Source: AC-32 sp035518635
GTDB lineage: Bacteria > Actinomycetota > Thermoleophilia > Gaiellales > Gaiellaceae
Direction of reading: 5' to 3'
Assembly (NCBI GenBank): GCA_035518635.1
Contig: DATIXI010000046.1
Span: 62,001-126,000 of the forward strand
Length of the DNA stretch: 64,000 nt
Shown: piece after piece, positions 1 to 8,471 of the stretch
How positions within the stretch are numbered: the stretch's first letter is position 1
Layout: each line of letters starts with the position of its first letter
Made by a program: the position numbers and the translations under genes
The notes under the pieces: generated by a model
Told to the model about the DNA's origin: nothing
What the model saw: the letters and a program-made list of their open reading frames with translations, nothing else
Databases searched by the model: none

Positions 1-371
1 GCCTGCTCGCCCGTGTCCGGCTGCGACACGAGCAGATCGTCGATGTTGACGCCGATCTTCTTCGCATAGGCCGGGTCCATCGCGTGCTCGGCATCCACGA
101 ACGCGCAGATCCCGCCACGGCGCTGGGCCTCGGCGATCACGTGGTAGACGAGCGTCGTCTTGCCGGAGGACTCCGGGCCGAAGATCTCCACGATGCGGCC
201 TCGTGGGACCCCGCCGATCCCGAGCGCGAGGTCGAGCGAGAGCGAGCCCGTCGAGACGGCCCCGATCGCGACCTGTGCCTGGTCGCTCATGCGCATCACC
301 GACCCCTTGCCGAACTGCCGCTCGATCTGGCCGAGGGCGGTGTCGAGAGCCTGCTCGCGGTCCAACGTCAT
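1..371 (-). CDS. recA: RecA recombinase, N-terminal part (gene runs off the left edge)
   Basis: RecA forms ATP-dependent filaments on single-stranded DNA for homologous recombination and SOS induction. About 123 N-terminal residues are present. They include the Walker A motif GPESSGKT and the segment VSQPDTGEQ that follows the DPAYAKKIGV stretch, both typical of RecA. The ATG at 371 is preceded on the minus strand by a perfect AGGAGGT (374-380), which fixes the start. The ATG overlaps the TGA of thpR as ATGA, so recA is the third gene of a coupled cinA-thpR-recA string. The C-terminal part lies outside the window. Confidence 0.97.
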   Translation of the reverse strand, partial: MTLDREQALDTALGQIERQFGKGSVMRMSDQAQVAIGAVSTGSLSLDLALGIGGVPRGRIVEIFGPESSGKTTLVYHVIAEAQRRGGICAFVDAEHAMDPAYAKKIGVNIDDLLVSQPDTGEQ

Positions 372-931
372 CTACCTCCTAGGGCGACCGATTCAATGAC
401 TTCGTACTGCGCTCCGCCGGACCGCAGCAGTGAATGATAGAGAGCGGCATCGGACGGACTGAACGGCGGCAGCACCGGCAGCGGCGGGTCGAGCTGGGGT
501 CTCGTGCGGAAGCGCAGGACGGTCACGTGCGGAAGCCACTTTCGCCGCTCCGGCTCGTAGACGCCGAGCCGCTCGAGCCGGCCGTGGAGGTCCACGGCGA
601 GCGCCTGCGCCCTGCCCTCCTCGTCGTCGAGCGCGAGCATGCCCACGGAGCGCGTCTCGCGGTAGCGGTGCACGGAGAGCAGCGGCGGCTGCACGGCGGC
701 GGCTGCGTCGCGCAGGGCGCCCGCGATCCGCTCGACCTCCCCGACCGGTCGGTGGCCGAGGAAGGCGAGTGTGAGGTGCAGGTGCGAGGCCGATGGGATC
801 CTGACCCCGGCCACGTGACCGAATTCCTCCGCCTGCCAGGCGACGAGCGCCTCGACCGTCTCGGCAGGAAGGCGCAGCGCGCAGAAGAGGCGGATCCGTT
901 CACCGCCCTCGACGCTAGCAGCAGGGCTCAC
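368..931 (-). CDS. thpR: RNA 2',3'-cyclic phosphodiesterase (2H family)
   Basis: ThpR/LigT is a small 2H phosphoesterase that opens 2',3'-cyclic phosphates on RNA and, in vitro, joins 2'-5' tRNA half-molecules. The 187-residue product has both diagnostic H-x-T/S-x motifs, HLTL near residue 52 and HVTV near residue 130, about 80 residues apart as in the family. I chose the GTG at 931 because it overlaps the TGA of cinA (GTGA) and gives the usual family length. The gene ends by ATGA overlap with recA. Its place between cinA and recA is common in actinobacteria. Confidence 0.9.
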   Translation of the reverse strand: MSPAASVEGGERIRLFCALRLPAETVEALVAWQAEEFGHVAGVRIPSASHLHLTLAFLGHRPVGEVERIAGALRDAAAAVQPPLLSVHRYRETRSVGMLALDDEEGRAQALAVDLHGRLERLGVYEPERRKWLPHVTVLRFRTRPQLDPPLPVLPPFSPSDAALYHSLLRSGGAQYEVIESVALGGR

Positions 932-2199
932 GCGTCTTCGTGACGATTCTGTGCCAGGAGCCGCAGCAGCAGGTGGAGCGCCGCGGCCGTCGCGCGGCCC
1001 CGTACCGCGTCGCGCCCGCCCGGCAGGTTCAGCTCGACGCCGCGGTCCCCGTCCGGCACCTGAGCATGCAGGTGGACGAGGCCGACCGGCTTCTCCGGGG
1101 TGCCGCCCCCCGGTCCGGCGACGCCGGTGACGGCGACGGCCGCGTCTGCGCCCAGGCGCTCCCGGATTCCGTGTGCCATCGCCGTGGCGACCTCGGCCGA
1201 GACGGCGCCGTGACGCGCCAGGAGTTTCTCCGGGACGCCAAGCTCCGTGCTCTTGACCTCGTTTGCGTAGGCGACGACCCCACCGCGAAAGACGTCGCTC
1301 GAGCCCGCGACGGAGGTCAGCCGCGCGGCGACGAGGCCGCCCGTGCACGACTCGGCGGTCGCGAGCGAGAGCCCGCGCTCCCGACACGCGGCGAGCACGA
1401 GCTCCTCGACGGGCCGCTCGTCCTCGGCGAAGAGGTGGCCGCCGAGCCGTTCCCGCAGCTGCGCGACGAGGCCGTCGGCCCGCCTGCGACCGTCCTCCTC
1501 CGCCAGCAGGTCGACGTGAATCTCGTAGTCGCGCGCGCAGATCGTCGCCCGCAGGCCGCCTCCCTCTCCCCCGGCCTCCGCGAGCGCAGTCGCGACACTC
1601 GACTCGCTGACCCCGTAGAAGCGCAGCACGCGCCGCTCTGGCACGTGCGCGCGCGCAAGGACCGCCCGCACCGCGGCGGTCTCGAGCGCCCGCGGCCACA
1701 GCCTGCGCAGCTCGGGCGGCGGGCCCGGGAGCACCACGGTCACTGCCTTCCTCGTCTCGAGCACAAGCCCCGGAGCGGTGCCTGCGACGCCGATCACGAT
1801 TGCGCCCTCGGGAAGGGTTGCCTGCTTGCGGACGCCCTCCTCGAAGTCCGCGTACGGTCGGCGCATCCGCTCCGCGAACGCGCGCGAGACGTCGCCGATC
1901 TGGGTCTCGAGGGCCGCGTCCACGAACAGGCCGACCCCGGCCGCCTTCGCAACGAGCTCCACGGTCCGGTCGTCGTGCGTAGGCCCGAGCCCGCCGGAGA
2001 CGAGGCACAGGTCGGCCTCGAGCCCCTGGCGCAGCGCGTCCTCGAGCTCCTCGGGGTCGTCCCCCACGATGTCGATCCGGGCAGGCTCGAGCCCGAGCCG
2101 GAGGAGCTCGCCGGCGAGGAACGGGCCGTTCCGGTCAGTCCGCTCGCCGCGGACGAGCTCGCTGCCCGTCACGACGACGACGCCGCGAGGCCGCGTCAA
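928..2199 (-). CDS. cinA: CinA-like protein (competence/damage-inducible, nicotinamide-nucleotide amidase)
   Basis: CinA joins an N-terminal MoCF/MoeA-like domain (COG1058; ADP-ribose pyrophosphatase in some members) to a C-terminal NMN deamidase domain of the pyridine-nucleotide recycling pathway. The N-terminal part shows TGSELVRGERTDRNG and VSGGLGPTHDDRT. The C-terminal domain begins near residue 265 with ATAESCTGGLVAARLT and ends with VAVTGVAGPGGGTPEKPVG, the amidase signature. The TTG at 2199 overlaps the TGA of the upstream gene (TTGA) and gives 423 residues, the normal length. There is no clear Shine-Dalgarno, so translation is probably coupled. Confidence 0.93.
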   Translation of the reverse strand: MTRPRGVVVVTGSELVRGERTDRNGPFLAGELLRLGLEPARIDIVGDDPEELEDALRQGLEADLCLVSGGLGPTHDDRTVELVAKAAGVGLFVDAALETQIGDVSRAFAERMRRPYADFEEGVRKQATLPEGAIVIGVAGTAPGLVLETRKAVTVVLPGPPPELRRLWPRALETAAVRAVLARAHVPERRVLRFYGVSESSVATALAEAGGEGGGLRATICARDYEIHVDLLAEEDGRRRADGLVAQLRERLGGHLFAEDERPVEELVLAACRERGLSLATAESCTGGLVAARLTSVAGSSDVFRGGVVAYANEVKSTELGVPEKLLARHGAVSAEVATAMAHGIRERLGADAAVAVTGVAGPGGGTPEKPVGLVHLHAQVPDGDRGVELNLPGGRDAVRGRATAAALHLLLRLLAQNRHEDA

Positions 2200-2963
2200 C
2201 CGTTCGGAGGTGCGATCGAGACGCCCTGCCGCGTGATGCGCACGGCCACGGGCCGGCCGCCGCCGGGGATCGTCACTGCCCGGCCGTTGAGGCTCGCCTT
2301 CACGTGCCCGGGATCCCCGAAGCTGATCCACAGGCGCCGTGCGAGGAAGCGGTGGTACTGCCCGGGGTCAACGGTGCCCGTGAAGAGCGTGCGGCCGCTC
2401 GACGAGTAGTTGCGAACGTCCATCCAGCAGCTCCCGCCGACGGCGACCACGAAGAACGCGAACCGGGTGGGCACGACGACCCTCGGCTTCGACTTCGGCT
2501 TCGTCGTGGACGTGGTCGCCTTGGTCGTGGGCGTGGTGGTCGTCGTGCTCAGGTTCGCGATCGAGGTCGAGTTGTTGCCGCTGAACTTCCAGGCGGCGAT
2601 GACGAGGGCGAACACGATGCCGATCCCGACGAGCGCGAGCAGGACTCCCCGGCGCTCGGTCCGCCGGTGACGGGCGTGTACGCCTGAGCTGCGCCTCGCG
2701 ACGACGGGCTCTCGCGGCTCCTCCTCCCCGACCGCGTAGCGGGAGTTGTACTCGTCGACGTAGAGCTGGCCGTCGAGGCCGAGGTACTCGGCGTAGTTGC
2801 GCAGGAAGCCCTTGACGTACGCCTGCGCCGGAAGCGCGTCGAAGGTCTCCTCCTCGAGGGCCTGCAGGTAGCGGGCCCTGATCTTGGTCGCCTGCTCGAC
2901 CTCGGAGAGCTCGAGCTGCTGGCGGTAGCGCGCCTCGCGAAGGCTGTTGCCGATCTCGAACAC
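2196..2963 (-). CDS. RodZ-like membrane-anchored helix-turn-helix protein
   Basis: The product has the RodZ layout: an N-terminal HTH_25 domain, a transmembrane helix and a C-terminal DUF4115 beta domain. RodZ links the MreB cytoskeleton to the cell-wall machinery; in actinobacteria lacking MreB the role of such proteins is unclear. Residues 4-75 hold the HTH with the family signature YVKGFLRNYAEYLGLD. One membrane helix lies near residues 112-133, followed by a Thr/Lys-rich linker and the beta domain. The GTG at 2963 gives a start directly before the HTH (FEIGNSLREAR), with GAGG six bases upstream. It is coupled to cinA by overlap. Confidence 0.85.
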   Translation of the reverse strand: MFEIGNSLREARYRQQLELSEVEQATKIRARYLQALEEETFDALPAQAYVKGFLRNYAEYLGLDGQLYVDEYNSRYAVGEEEPREPVVARRSSGVHARHRRTERRGVLLALVGIGIVFALVIAAWKFSGNNSTSIANLSTTTTTPTTKATTSTTKPKSKPRVVVPTRFAFFVVAVGGSCWMDVRNYSSSGRTLFTGTVDPGQYHRFLARRLWISFGDPGHVKASLNGRAVTIPGGGRPVAVRITRQGVSIAPPNG

Positions 2964-2992
2964 GGGAGAGCCTCGATTGTAGTAAGGCCGGC

Positions 2993-3346
2993 CTAGCCGA
3001 AGACGTTCAGCAGCTCGTAGAAGCCGAGCGCGAGCGCGGCCGTAAGGCCGATGCACAGCGCGAGGAAGCCGAGCAACCTCCCCACCCGTGCGGCCGAGGC
3101 GCCGCCGACCCGACCGATCGAGCGTTCGATATTGCGCCGGCCCCGCCGGGCGAGCACGATCGCCGCGAAGCCGAGGAGCGTCGATGCGGCGGCGGCCACT
3201 GTCGCCTGCACCAGGGTCACCTGGTCGAGCTGGCGCGCAGCTACGAACGCCGCCGCCTGGATCGTGAGCGCGAGCAGGCCGACGAGGAGCGATCCCCGCG
3301 CCGCGTCGTTCCGCGCCCGACTACTGCTTCTCGTAAGGCTGACCAT
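2993..3346 (-). CDS. Small three-helix membrane protein, unknown function
   Basis: I do not recognise a named family. The 117-residue product starts with a basic Ser/Arg-rich stretch and has three hydrophobic segments (about residues 18-40, 47-70 and 88-115). This is a small integral membrane protein, loosely like DUF4190 proteins. The ATG at 3346 is used here; it overlaps the 3' end of the upstream ABC permease gene by 26 bases, so the two are probably co-transcribed. A TTG at 3361 is an alternative. The next gene downstream is the RodZ-like gene, 30 bp away. Confidence 0.65.
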   Translation of the reverse strand: MVSLTRSSSRARNDAARGSLLVGLLALTIQAAAFVAARQLDQVTLVQATVAAAASTLLGFAAIVLARRGRRNIERSIGRVGGASAARVGRLLGFLALCIGLTAALALGFYELLNVFG

Positions 3347-4559
3347 CCGCAGCCGGCGCAACCGCGCGGCCGATGATCCCCGCTACGGCGATCAGCGTCA
3401 GCACGTACGGGAGGGCCTGGAACAGCACCGGCCAGGCCGCGGCCTGGTTTTGGGTCAGGTCGGGCAGGTGCTGGGCAAGCGCGCTCGAGAAGCCGAACAG
3501 GAGGCAGGCAGCGAACGCCCCGAAGGGCTTCCAACCGCCGAAGATGAGCGCCGCGAGCGCGATGAAGCCTCGCCCGCCCGTCAAATTCTCGCCGAAGCTG
3601 CCGACGTACCCGATCGAGAGGAAGACGCCTCCGAGCGCGGCGAGGACGCCCGACAGCGTGACCGCCGCGTAGCGCGTGGCGTACACCGAGATGCCGACGG
3701 CCTCCGCGGCACGGGGGTGCTCGCCGACGGACCGGATCCGCAGGCCGGTCGCCGTCTTGAACAGGACGAACCAGGAGATCGGCACGAGCGCAATGCCGAT
3801 CCAGATCATCAGGTTCATCGCGCCGATCGAGTTGTCGAGGAAGTTTCCGACTGCGGGGATGTGCCCAAGCCAGTGGAGTCTGACGTTCGGCACTCCGGGC
3901 AGGTTGCTCGGCGTCCCGTTGTTGCCGTAGATGTCGTTGTAGAGATAGCCGGTGATGCCGAAGGCGAGGAAGTTGATCGCGGTTCCGCCGACGATCTGGT
4001 CGATCCGGAGGTGGATGGCGAAGAACGCGTAGAGGAGCGCGAGGGCCGCGCCCGAGGCCACGCCGATCACCACCCCGCCGATCCACGAGTGCGTCTTGTC
4101 GGCGCCGTAGGCGCCGAAGAACGCGCCCATCAGCATCATCCCCTCGAGCGCGATGTTCACGACGCCGCTGCGCTCGGAGAAGAGCCCGCCGAGCGCGGCG
4201 AACGTGAGCGGGGTCGACCAGCGGAGCGTCGCGGCGATGAGGAGCGACCAGGTGAACACGATGCTGAGGTTCGATGTCTGCGCCTGCATGGCGGCCAGCG
4301 CTCCGGCGATCCCGATCACGCCGGCGGCGGCGGCGCCTCCGCCCAGCCGCCGCTCGCCGCGCGCAAAGGCCCAGATCCCGGCGGCGACTGCGACGACCCC
4401 GAGGGCGACCGGCCCCGGCGGCGTGCGCACCGTGACCGGCGGGAGCGCCAGCCAGAGCGCGAGGATCCCGGCCCCGATCCCGGCGATGCCGATCGAGCGG
4501 GGCGAGGAGATCCGGTGCCAGAAGCTCCGGTGTTCGAGGCTCTCGGCGCGCGCGATCAC
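3321..4559 (-). CDS. Nucleoside-type ABC transporter permease, second subunit (BPL_transp_2 family)
   Basis: This is one of two inner-membrane subunits of a BMP/PnrA-type importer (nucleosides in NupABC and YufNOPQ homologues). The 412-residue product has many membrane helices. The family core reads STPLTFAALGGLFSERSGVV and VNIALEGMMLMGAFFGAYG, the cytoplasmic coupling region with its E-G contact. A further conserved loop reads SVGEHPRAAEAVGISV. The GTG at 4559 overlaps the TGA of the other permease gene (GTGA). The N-terminal ~120 residues are extra hydrophobic sequence, as in actinobacterial homologues. The substrate is inferred from the family only. Confidence 0.92.
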   Translation of the reverse strand: MIARAESLEHRSFWHRISSPRSIGIAGIGAGILALWLALPPVTVRTPPGPVALGVVAVAAGIWAFARGERRLGGGAAAAGVIGIAGALAAMQAQTSNLSIVFTWSLLIAATLRWSTPLTFAALGGLFSERSGVVNIALEGMMLMGAFFGAYGADKTHSWIGGVVIGVASGAALALLYAFFAIHLRIDQIVGGTAINFLAFGITGYLYNDIYGNNGTPSNLPGVPNVRLHWLGHIPAVGNFLDNSIGAMNLMIWIGIALVPISWFVLFKTATGLRIRSVGEHPRAAEAVGISVYATRYAAVTLSGVLAALGGVFLSIGYVGSFGENLTGGRGFIALAALIFGGWKPFGAFAACLLFGFSSALAQHLPDLTQNQAAAWPVLFQALPYVLTLIAVAGIIGRAVAPAADGQPYEKQ

Positions 4560-5821
4560 GACCCGGTGTCCTTCCGCCTGAACGGCTTTCGCGCCGCCTG
4601 CCACGCCAAGAGGATCAGCGGGGCCGCAACGAGGAGGACGACGAGCCCCTGGATGATCCCGGTCAGGCTCCCAGCCAGCTCGGGCTGAAAGACGGATGGG
4701 TTGAGGTTGCGCGTCGAGGTCCCGGTCTGGAGGGCCCCGAAGAGCAGCGCGGCGAAGAAGATCCCGACGGGGCTGCCCCGCCCGAGCAGGGCGACGGCGA
4801 TGCCGATGAAGCCGGGCCCGCCGACCGAAAAGCTCGACACGACGGTCAGGTCGAGGTTGAACTCCCAGCCGAGCATGTCGATCCCGCCGGCGAGCCCCGC
4901 GAAGGCGCCCGAGATGGCCATCGCCAGGAAGTAGTTGCGGGCGACGCTGATCCCCCCGTAGCGGGCGGCGTCCGGATTGAAGCCCACCGCCCGCACCTCG
5001 TAGCCGAGCGTCGTCCGGTTGAGGATGATCCAGTAGGCGACGAGCGCGGCGACCGCGAGGAGGAAGCCGATGTGCAGGCCCTGCAGCAGCGGATTGCCCC
5101 AGAAGACGTGCAGGTGCGCGCTCTTCGCGATGTCCCGGCTCACGCCCGCCCCGCCCAACCTCGCCCTCGGGTCCTGCATCGGTCCGTTGAACCCGACCAG
5201 GTAGCTCCCCAGCCAAAGCGCGATCCAGTTGAGCATGATCGTGGTGATCACCTCGTGCGCCCCGACGGTCGCTTTCAGAAACCCCGCGATCCCGGCCCAC
5301 AGCGCGCCCGCGAGCGTGGCGAGCGCGAGCACCAAGGTCACGTGCAGGGGCCCAGGCATGCCCGCGAACCAGACGCCGAACTGGATGCCGACCAGCGCCC
5401 CGACCAGGTACTGGCCGTTGCCTCCGATGTTGAACAGGCCGCAGCGGAAGGCGAAGGCGACCGCGAGACCGGTCAGGATCAGCGGCGTCGTCTGGATCAG
5501 GGTCTGCTGCAGGTTGAACGCCGCCTCGGAGCCTGTTGCCCAGGGGAACCAGACGTGGGAGCTCGTGAACGGAACTCCGATCGAGTGGGAGCCGACGTGG
5601 AAGAACCAGTTCAGGCCCGTACCGTCGAAGATCGCACGGTAGGTCGAGAGCGGGTTCTTGCCCGTCGCGACGATCACCAGGCCGGCGACGAAGAAGGCGA
5701 AGACGGTGGTCAGGAGCGGCGTCAAGACGCCGCCGGCGCGCTGGAAGCCGACCAGCCGCCAGGCGGCGCTCGGACCCTCGGACTCTGGCTCGCTCGGAGG
5801 GGGAGCGGCCGCCTCGCTCAG
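4556..5821 (-). CDS. Nucleoside-type ABC transporter permease, first subunit; probable CTG start
   Basis: Partner permease of the same importer, with the family features FRCGLFNIGGNGQYLVGA and AVGFNPDAARYGGISV. No ATG, GTG or TTG exists in frame before the TTG at 5725, which lacks a Shine-Dalgarno. In the same frame, a CTG at 5819-5821 overlaps the ATPase stop codon (CTGA). It lies 7 bases after a strong AAGGAGG and adds the N-terminus SEAAAPPPSEPESEGPSAA before the first helix. I therefore extend the gene to 5821 (421 residues); the conservative start is 5725 (389 residues). The CTG start is an inference. Confidence 0.85.
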   Translation of the reverse strand: MSEAAAPPPSEPESEGPSAAWRLVGFQRAGGVLTPLLTTVFAFFVAGLVIVATGKNPLSTYRAIFDGTGLNWFFHVGSHSIGVPFTSSHVWFPWATGSEAAFNLQQTLIQTTPLILTGLAVAFAFRCGLFNIGGNGQYLVGALVGIQFGVWFAGMPGPLHVTLVLALATLAGALWAGIAGFLKATVGAHEVITTIMLNWIALWLGSYLVGFNGPMQDPRARLGGAGVSRDIAKSAHLHVFWGNPLLQGLHIGFLLAVAALVAYWIILNRTTLGYEVRAVGFNPDAARYGGISVARNYFLAMAISGAFAGLAGGIDMLGWEFNLDLTVVSSFSVGGPGFIGIAVALLGRGSPVGIFFAALLFGALQTGTSTRNLNPSVFQPELAGSLTGIIQGLVVLLVAAPLILLAWQAARKPFRRKDTGS

Positions 5822-7353
5822 GCTGCCACCTCCTTCCTCCCACGGCCGCCGGTCATGGCGATCCCGAGCTCCTCGGGCGTGGTGTCGGGCGGGTACTCGC
5901 CGACGATCCGGCCTTCGTACATGACGAGGATCCGGTCCGAGAGCGAGAGGATCTCGTCGAGCTCGAGCGACGTCAGCAGCACCGCCTCGCCTGCGTCGCG
6001 GGCCTCGATCAGGCGCCGGTGGACGAACTCGATCGCGCCGACGTCGAGGCCGCGCGTCGGCTGAGCGGCAAGGAGCAGGAGGGGGTCGCGGGCGAGCTCG
6101 CGCGCCAGCACGACCTTCTGCTGGTTCCCTCCCGAGAGCGAGGACGCCAGGGTCTTGGGGCCGCCGCCCCGGACGTCGAACTGCTGGAGGAGCCCGCGTG
6201 CCCAGCGCACGATCCGGTCGACGAAGAGCCAGCCGAGACGGGAGTTCGGCGGCCTGTCGAAGTCGTGCAGCGCGAGGTTCTCGGCCAGGGTGAACCTGAG
6301 CACGAGCCCCCGCCGATGCCGGTCCTCGGGGATATGGCCGAGGCCCAGGCGCAGCATTCTGTGCGCCGAGGCGTGGGTGACGTCCTCGCCGCCGACCCGG
6401 ATCACTCCGCCCGCGGCCCGACGGAGCCCGCTGAGCGCCTCGACCAGCTCGGACTGTCCGTTTCCGTCGACGCCCGCGATTCCGACGATCTCACCGCTGT
6501 GCACCTCGAACGAGACTCCCCGGACCGCTTCGAGATCCCGGTCGTCGAGCACCCAGAGATCCTCGACCGCGAGTACCGGCTTGCCCGGCGTCGCGGGGCC
6601 CTTCTCGACCCGGAGCAGCACCTCGCGCCCGACCATCATGCGCGCCAGCCCTTCCTCGGTTGCACCCCTGCGAGGGACGGTGTCTACTCTCTTCCCCCGC
6701 CGCAGGACCGTGATCCGGTCGGCGACCTCGAGCACCTCGTGCAGCTTGTGCGTGATGAAGATCACCGACATCCCCTCGTCGACGAGATTGCGCAGGATGC
6801 CGAACAGCTCCTGCGCCTCCTGGGGCGTGAGCACTGCCGTCGGCTCGTCCAGGATCAGGATGTCCGCGTGCCGGTAGAGGGCCTTGAGGATCTCGACCCG
6901 CTGCTGCTGGCCAACGGTGATCTCCTCGATGCGGGCGTCCGGGTCGATCGCGAAGCCGAACTGCTCCGCGAGCGCGGTCACCTCCTCCCGCGCGGCGGCG
7001 TAGTCCAGCACAACGCGCGCGCGCGTCGGCTCGGCGGCCAGCACGATGTTCTCGACGACCGTCATCACCGGGATCAGCATGAAGTGCTGGTGCACCATGC
7101 CGATCCCTCGCTCGATCGCATCCTTCGGCGAGTGGATCCGGACCGCCTCGCCCTTGATCTGGATTTCCCCCTCGTCGGGGTGGTAGAGGCCGTAGAGGAT
7201 GTTCATCAGCGTCGACTTGCCGGCGCCGTTCTCGCCGAGCAGCGCGTGCACCTCGCCCGGGCGAAGGTCGAAGTCGACGTGGTCGTTCGCGAGCACCCCG
7301 GGGAAGCGCTTCGTGATCCCGCGCAGCTCGAGGACCCGGGGCTCGCTCGCCAT
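5818..7353 (-). CDS. Nucleoside-type ABC transporter ATPase, tandem nucleotide-binding domains
   Basis: The ATPase powers the BMP-dependent importer. It is a 511-residue fusion of two nucleotide-binding domains. The first has Walker A GENGAGKS (near 41-48), the signature TVGQQQRVEI and Walker B ILILDEPTAVL. The second has a degenerate Walker A (GVDGNGQSE) but a good signature LSGGNQQKVVLAREL. This asymmetry is normal for sugar/nucleoside ATPases of the YufO/RbsA class. The ATG at 7353 is separated from the binding-protein gene by a 14-bp hairpin. The 3' end overlaps the permease start. Confidence 0.95.
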   Translation of the reverse strand: MASEPRVLELRGITKRFPGVLANDHVDFDLRPGEVHALLGENGAGKSTLMNILYGLYHPDEGEIQIKGEAVRIHSPKDAIERGIGMVHQHFMLIPVMTVVENIVLAAEPTRARVVLDYAAAREEVTALAEQFGFAIDPDARIEEITVGQQQRVEILKALYRHADILILDEPTAVLTPQEAQELFGILRNLVDEGMSVIFITHKLHEVLEVADRITVLRRGKRVDTVPRRGATEEGLARMMVGREVLLRVEKGPATPGKPVLAVEDLWVLDDRDLEAVRGVSFEVHSGEIVGIAGVDGNGQSELVEALSGLRRAAGGVIRVGGEDVTHASAHRMLRLGLGHIPEDRHRRGLVLRFTLAENLALHDFDRPPNSRLGWLFVDRIVRWARGLLQQFDVRGGGPKTLASSLSGGNQQKVVLARELARDPLLLLAAQPTRGLDVGAIEFVHRRLIEARDAGEAVLLTSLELDEILSLSDRILVMYEGRIVGEYPPDTTPEELGIAMTGGRGRKEVAA

Positions 7354-7360
7354 GCGGTAA

Positions 7361-7393
7361 TCCTAAGGGGCGGGGCGAGCCCGCCCCTTAGGA
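7361..7393 (-). promoter_or_regulatory. Perfect 14-bp hairpin between binding-protein gene and ATPase gene
   Basis: Positions 7361-7374 and 7380-7393 are exact reverse complements around a 5-base loop. No U-run follows on the minus strand, so it is not a simple terminator. The only Shine-Dalgarno-like bases for the ATPase (AGGA, 7390-7393 region) lie in the downstream arm, 8 bases before the ATG. The hairpin may stabilise the upstream binding-protein mRNA and limit ATPase translation. That is an inference from position. Confidence 0.7.
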
Positions 7394-7403
7394 CCGTTCG
7401 CTG

Positions 7404-8471
7404 CTAGGAAGCCGGGGGCTTGATCTTGCCCTTCGCGATCAGCTTCTCGATCGCGATGACCTTCTTGGTGATGTACTTGCTGTCGGCCTTCGAGACCTTC
7501 GAGCTCAGCTTGCCGTAGCCTACGCCGTGGTTCTTGAGAGTGTAGTTCTTGTTGAAACCACCATTGAACCCGCTCGGGTTCGCCTTGAACGCCTTGATCG
7601 CGTCGAAGACAGAGAGGGCGACGTTCTTCGTCGCGCTCGTCAGCATGTGCCGCCCGAGGAAGCCCTGGTCGGCGTCGACGCCGATGCCCCAGACGTGGCT
7701 CGCCTTCGCCTGCAAGTACCCGCCGAGGCCGCAGGCACCCGCAGCCTCGAACTCGGCGCGCGACCCCTCGTTGATCTGGTTCAGGGTCGTCTCCTTGCAC
7801 TTCGCCTGGTCGGCGAAGGTCGGGTCGTTGGCGTAGTCGATCAGGACCTTGACCTTGGGCCATGCCTTCTTCGCGCCGGCCTTGTAGCCGGCGAGGTAAC
7901 GCACGATCGCCGGGACCTTGTTCGCGCCGACGCCGCCGACGACGTTATGGCCCTTCTTGGGGTGCCGCTTCTCCCAGAGGCCCGCGATGTAGCCGACCAG
8001 GTAGCCGGCCTCCTGCTCGCGGAACTGGATCCCGCGCACGTTCGTGCAAGCGGCACAATTGAGGCCGTTCGGCCCCCACTCGACGTCGACGCCCGCAAAC
8101 TTTGTGTTCGGGAACGCCGGCGCGACGTCGTTCAACGGCCCGAACTCGAAGAGGACGCCGACTCCGATCACCAGGCCGTAGCCCGCCTGGGCCGCGGCCT
8201 GCAGGTTGGCCTTGCGGTCTGCAGCCGTCTTCGTGATGTAGACCTTGCCCTGGACCTTGAGCTGCTTGATCGCTCTCTGAAGGCCCACGTACGACAGATG
8301 GTTGAAGCCCTTGTCGTTCAGGCCGCCGATGTCGGTGACGAGGGCGACCCTGACAGGTGCGTTCTGCTTTGCGGGCGCCGCGCGCCCGATGCCTGCGACG
8401 GCGGCAATGGCCACCGCAAGGACGCCCACGAGCGCTGCAGCCGCGAGCGTCATCAATGTCTTTCGTTTCAC
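7404..8471 (-). CDS. BMP/PnrA-family substrate-binding protein of nucleoside ABC importer
   Basis: Extracellular receptor of the importer, from the basic membrane protein family that binds purine or other nucleosides. The 355-residue product has a signal peptide (KRK, then a hydrophobic run to about residue 28) and the mature family start VRVALVTDIGGLNDKGFN. Later it shows GVGVLFEFGPLNDVAPAFPN, the BMP core. No cysteine lies at the end of the signal peptide, so the usual lipobox is missing and an AxA-type cleavage (RAAPA) is more likely. The GTG at 8471 has GGGAGGGA just upstream. It is first in the importer operon and is separated from the ATPase by a hairpin. Confidence 0.93.
   Translation of the reverse strand: MKRKTLMTLAAAALVGVLAVAIAAVAGIGRAAPAKQNAPVRVALVTDIGGLNDKGFNHLSYVGLQRAIKQLKVQGKVYITKTAADRKANLQAAAQAGYGLVIGVGVLFEFGPLNDVAPAFPNTKFAGVDVEWGPNGLNCAACTNVRGIQFREQEAGYLVGYIAGLWEKRHPKKGHNVVGGVGANKVPAIVRYLAGYKAGAKKAWPKVKVLIDYANDPTFADQAKCKETTLNQINEGSRAEFEAAGACGLGGYLQAKASHVWGIGVDADQGFLGRHMLTSATKNVALSVFDAIKAFKANPSGFNGGFNKNYTLKNHGVGYGKLSSKVSKADSKYITKKVIAIEKLIAKGKIKPPAS

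Noticed and set aside
3321..5843. An 840-codon minus-strand frame spanning both ABC permeases
   Set aside because: Its first half is an out-of-frame reading of the first permease; only the part after 4559 is the real second permease.
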